Source: Elephas maximus indicus
Lineage: Eukaryota; Chordata; Mammalia; Proboscidea; Elephantidae
Assembly: GCF_024166365.1 (NCBI RefSeq)
Contig: NC_064820.1
Span: 145,224,001 to 145,288,000 of the forward strand
Reading direction: 5' to 3'
DNA length: 64,000 nt
Position numbers and translations under genes: made by a program. Shown here piece after piece: positions 59,424 through 64,000 of this stretch; the first letter of the stretch is position 1, and every line of letters begins with the position of its first letter. The notes beneath the pieces are model-generated. The model worked only from the letters and a program-made list of their open reading frames with translations, was not told the DNA's origin and did not search any database.

Positions 59424-61359
59424 TCAGATAGGTTCCCTTTCTTCCATGGCTACCTTATGCCTTCCAAAGAGCATGCACAAAATTGACAAGAGCAAATAAC
59501 TGCGTGGATAATGCCTTGAATATCTGGGGTAAAGTCCAAACTGGTTATGTATCTGGTACAATGAGAAGCATGCTTCCCCAACACCACAAAAAAAGAAAGG
59601 AGAAAGAGCAAGAAATGAGATGTCCTCAGGACAACTATTTACCAGGTAGTTAAAGCTGAATTCAAAAAGGCTCATAAGGATTTAACCATATGAGAAAAAA
59701 GCCAAAACATTCCTTAAAGCCCAGTATCGTGACAAATAGACATAGGAAGAAATATGCAAAGCAACTGGAAATTCATCAATGTTGGAGCAATGAGTACCTT
59801 CCTATGCCTACGTGACTAGATACAGGTATTAGCCCTGTTTAGTCTGAAATGGATTGGGTTAGGTATTTGAACCTGATGAAAACGCAGTGATAAGTGAGAT
59901 TCTTATTAACAAAAATAAAGCTTTTATTCAACCAGCAGCAAGATAACTCAAAACACATAATTCTCTTATTCTTCATTGTATTTCATTTGACTTTTATCTT
60001 AAACTGCCATTGAATTTGAAGGAGGACCAGACTATGCCCTTGGGAGAATTTCTCTTAATTTTTTAGTGAATATTAAAATCAGAGGACAATTAAAAACTAT
60101 CTGACAGATGGAACTGCTATTTGTAAGGTTACTTTTAGCTAATTTTAAATACCATTGTGTGTACTTCATTGACAGTCAAAAGGCTGCATTAAAAAAAAAA
60201 ATCCTTCTGAGTGAGAACTCTTCCTATTATTATTTCAACAAACATTTATTTGGCATTTACTATGTACCAGAAACTAAGACTTCTCAACAAGAGGAAAGTG
60301 ATTTATTGTTCTTTAAGCCTTGCTTCAAATGAGAAGCAAGCTTCTCTGAGCTACTTGATGAAAAAGAAAAAAAAACAATCCATGCTAAGATTATTACTTT
60401 CATGATGAGTCATTTTATAAAGTAATAGTTTTAATGCTGAATAGATGGCTTTTTGATTATTTTTCAATTTAAATAAAAAGGTAATTATATAAAAGGAATA
60501 AAAACTTACAGGGCAAGATTTTACTGCCAGGGAAATTTCTACTGAACAAATGTTCATGTTGTTTAGTGATTTTTTTTTTTTGAAACCATGATAGCTAAGA
60601 TGTCACCAAATCTGTTCAACAGTAAAGACAGAGTTCCTTCTGCCAGTAAGAGTTTAACTGACACCTATCTACAACACAGTCTTTAACAGTATAAAACAGT
60701 TTTAAGTTTTTAGCTTGCCATCGAGGCTGCATGTTTTTCTGTTAGAACACTTGTAACTAAGTTAATTGGATCGTTATTATTATTTTTGCTATTATAAATA
60801 TGGAATATGTTCCAGTCTAACAGAAATTTAAAAACATGTGTTGATCCAGTATATTGTTGAGAAATATTTCTTTAAGTACTTACAAGGGTTTCTTTCAATT
60901 ATACTTCTTTGTGTATGCCTTTTAAAAACAAGTAAAAAATAAAAACTCCTCAAACATCAGTGGGTCATTACACAGAGGTATACTAGAGAGAGCAGGAATG
61001 CCAGACACAGATTCTATGTTCATTGGCCCTAATGTGACATTCTGTTTCCTCAGGTATGAAATGAGATGGGTTGAATTAGGACAGTGTTTCTGAATTGCTG
61101 GATTTATATCAGCAGATGAGTGTCAGTGGTATTCAAACAAGACATCAAACAATTCTAAAACATAGAGAGAGTTACTCCCTTGAATTCTCTTCTAATTCTT
61201 CACTGTTGCAAGAAGAAGGTCTCAGACTGGTCTTACCCTAAACCCTTCCTATTCTCTTTAAAGAGACAGAGATCAGGATCTCACCTCAAAGCATTCTACA
61301 TCGTCTCAAAGCCAATACCAGTGTTTCAGTTGTCAATTGTTGCACCTTTACCTTATTTT

Positions 61360-61521
61360 GGAAACCACAGTGGTTAAGAGCTACAGCTGCTAACTGAAAC
61401 GTTAGCAGTTCGAATCTACCAGGTGCTTCTTGGAAACTCTACGAGGCAGTTCTATTCTGTCCTGTAGGGTCACTATGAGTTGGAATTGACTCGATGGCAA
61501 CGCGTTTGGTTTGGTTTTGGT
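61360..61521 (+). mobile_element. AfroSINE-type SINE in KCNN2 intron, perfect 13-bp duplication
   Basis: Flanked by TTTACCTTATTTT at 61347-61359 and 61522-61534, identical copies. Head GGAAACCACAGTGGTTAAGA lacks a few bases of the usual start; box-B region GTTAGCAGTTCGAATCTACC; tail GGAATTGACTCGATGGCAAC. The identical flanks make this one of the younger insertions. It is antisense to the gene. Confidence 0.96.
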
Positions 61522-62707
61522 TTTACCTTATTTTTACTGTGAGATATTTTTATCCATTTATTATAAGGGTTTGTATCAAGCTTACTTTTCAAACTGAAGT
61601 AAGCAATAGTATAGATGGCACATGAATGACTGGCGTTTGGGAACGATGGACCAGAGGCCTCTGGTAGCCCTTGAGCACAAAAGAAATCCTGAACTCTGCA
61701 AGTCAGATGGAAGGGCTGGTGATGGTCCCTTAGTGAGGTGAGTACTTCATCTTACAAACAATGAGCCTAATATATTTCTCTTACATTGCTATATTATGTG
61801 GCTGACAGTAGAATTTTGCCCATTTTATTTTCTACTACTCTGGAAACCTGATATACAGTAGCCCTGTTTGATTGGAATTTCTAATCCTCTCTGAACTTAA
61901 ATCATCTCGGTTTGTTGGTTTTTAGACCACCTGTACTGTAGGAGAGCTAGTGAAAAAGCTACTTGAGCTACAGCTGCCAGAATAAAAGGTAACATGCAGA
62001 TGTATATTACACTTTTTTGCCCCCCAGAAAACGAAGAATAAGAAACATATGTTGATTTCTTCCTTGTGAACTTCACTTATCACAGGAAAATATCATGATT
62101 TTGGATCACATTTCCATAGCAGCAATCAGACTACTAAAATTCACAAATAAAGGATCCGCTGGGTGCATGCAGCCAGTAGAAAATTCTGCAAATGTTGAAA
62201 GGAGCGGCTCACACAACTTACTTCCGAGCTCTATTTTCATTTTGTTGAAATAAAAAGACAAAACAAAAGAAAAGAAACTGTAAAATATCCTGGAATAAAA
62301 TAACAGAGTGGAGTTCAGTTGTGCACAGGGGGCTCGATTCATTAGCTGGAAGATCCTGCTATGATTCCACAGGATTTTGGATACTGATCAAAGAGGAAAC
62401 CCTATTCAATTCTATTACCATCCTTCTTCATTTCTACTAAACTTCCCCCACCTGAAGCACTTAGCTTCAGAAGGAAGAACTTACATAAAGTCATCTTGGC
62501 CTCTTTGATACGTGATGGTAAACTATAGGAAGTATTTTTGCTTAACATGAATGTGGAATAGTTAAAAGGACAATATTCAAAACAATGTCCTTATAATGAC
62601 TTGTTTTTTGAGGAGGATGGTTGCATCTTTTCTTAGTTAGGGCTATTCAGAAGCTTAGCTTTCTGAAAGCTAGATAATCCGACACACCATGCTATATAAA
62701 TTGTGTA

Positions 62708-63181
62708 CAGTCATGCATCGCTTAATGTCTGCAATATGTCCTGTGAAATAGGACGTTATGTGATTTGGACGTTGTTTAAACAGAGATTTGATGCTGCTGC
62801 CTACGAGTAGAACTACGTGCTCTTATATGGTAAACTTTTTATTTGTAAGTAAGGAAAGTTCACACTGAAATAATGAACGACAGTACAGTGTAGCATATAC
62901 ATAAGCCAGTAACATAGGTGTTTATTTTGACTATTAAAACATGTGCATTACAAGTTATATATGTACTGTACTATTGTATGCCTGGCAGTACAAACGCTTT
63001 GCATACAAGAGACAAGACATACACGTGTTGCATGCAGGAAGCTGTTGTGTTCTACGTCCAGTTACTTCAGCTATGTCCCATTCTCTGATAGGGATTGCTG
63101 AACTCTATTATAACATTATGGGACCATGGAATGGTATGTGGTCAGACGTTGCCTGAATAGACATTATGCGGCACATGACTG
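62708..63181. mobile_element. Tigger/MER2-like non-autonomous DNA transposon
   Basis: 474 bp flanked by TA on both sides (62706-62707, 63182-63183). The left end CAGTCATGCATCGCTTAATG and the reverse complement of the right end CAGTCATGTGCCGCATAATG match at 16 of 20 bases, forming terminal inverted repeats. TA target and CAGT ends are typical of TcMar-Tigger elements. It has no transposase frame. It lies in a KCNN2 intron. Confidence 0.85.
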
Positions 63182-64000
63182 TATTGGATTTCTTGGTTCT
63201 GAGGCAAGTTCATGTTGACCGATGGGTCCATAGTTGAAATACAAGAATGGTAAGCATTACAGTTAATGCTGCCACCAGAAAAGGCTTAAGAGATAGAAAA
63301 GCAGGATGTTTCATGACACTAAGTGCCAATCCAAAAAGACACACTATTGACAAGAGGATGAAAGCCTGGAGAGTTCAGTCTCCATCAGAGATTAGAGAGG
63401 TCCCATCTTGGGTAGAGAGGCTATGAGGTTTGGAAAAGAGGAAGAGAGTTCAGATAGAGAGGGATCAGTAGAAGGTGGGAGAGAGCTGCTGAAAAGCTCT
63501 TAGGGAAAATCACAGAAAAAGAGAGGCCAGGAGAGCTCTGTTGAATGAATTTTTGAAATTTCCCTCATTTAGCAAGGTTTGATTTAATCAGATGCTGACA
63601 GTCAGGCTAAGGGCCTCACTGGGTCTGAAAAAGGGGCAATGCCTTGCCCTTAAGAATCGAGCCCTATGTGCTTTCCTTTATCACATCACTCCTAAACTTC
63701 AAACACTAACTTAAAATGAAAAGATAATTATACATGATTAGAATAATCCAGCCCATAGAAATAAACTTAGTCAGTTATGCGGGTTTCTCAAAGTATAAAT
63801 ACCCCCCGCCACAAAGGAAACCCAATAACCCCAAGACTAATTTATAAAACAATTCAGAACCTTTTTTTGAGTTGCTCGAAGCTCATTTACTTTAGAAGTG
63901 CACACAGCTAGAGAAGAAACAGAATGAGAAATGTCTGACAGAAGCGGGGGGATCCCAAGTGGATCCTGTATCAGTCTATCCCAAAGCAGCACGCTGAAGG

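Overview
The window looks like a mammalian nuclear chromosome segment from an afrotherian, most likely an elephant or close relative. The host clue is the repeat content. There are about twenty copies of a tRNA-headed SINE with the AfroSINE layout, seven insertions of a BovB-like RTE LINE ending in AAC-rich tails, old L1M/L2/MIR remnants, LTRs of MaLR type and one Tigger-like DNA element. There are no bacterial genes, operons or CRISPR arrays. The species assignment is inferred from family knowledge; no search was run.

The only host protein gene I can support is the 3' end of KCNN2 (SK2, KCa2.2) on the minus strand. Its last coding exon is at 56544-56831 and a 70-base exon is at 59334-59403. 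Together they encode the end of the calmodulin-binding domain, the coiled coil and the RS-rich C-terminus. The rest of the gene lies beyond 64000. A likely 3' UTR and poly(A) signal lie at 56216-56543. Positions 1-56000 are therefore the gene-poor region downstream of KCNN2.

Layout: 1-8 kb holds RTE copies, one split by an L1-3'UTR-like insertion, plus old repeats. 8.4-11.2 kb holds an RTE with an inverted 5' part (twin-priming structure), with a perfect 36-bp palindrome at its outer end. 12.9-18.3 kb holds LTRs, an L1-3'UTR-like piece and an old minus-strand L1. 19.5-23.2 kb holds a nearly full-length RTE broken by a solo LTR. 26-31.2 kb holds a minus-strand L1M carrying three SINEs and a plus-strand HAL1-like L1 (27976-30901) with a perfect 15-bp target duplication. 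33-43 kb holds RTE, SINE, L1 and LTR pieces, including an ERV1-like LTR with a duplicated U3 block. 44.9-50.5 kb is a shredded minus-strand L1. 51-56 kb is comparatively repeat-poor. 56.2-64 kb is KCNN2.

The elements form a readable insertion history: MIR/L2 and L1M are oldest, then RTE, MaLR LTRs and HAL1-like L1, and SINEs are mostly youngest. SINE tails share the terminal RTE motif, which fits RTE-driven SINE mobilisation. I found no undescribed gene system. The most unusual items are the 36-bp perfect palindrome, the twin-primed RTE, the HAL1-like copy that stops inside ORF2 with a clean target duplication, and an exon-like open frame opposite the end of KCNN2.
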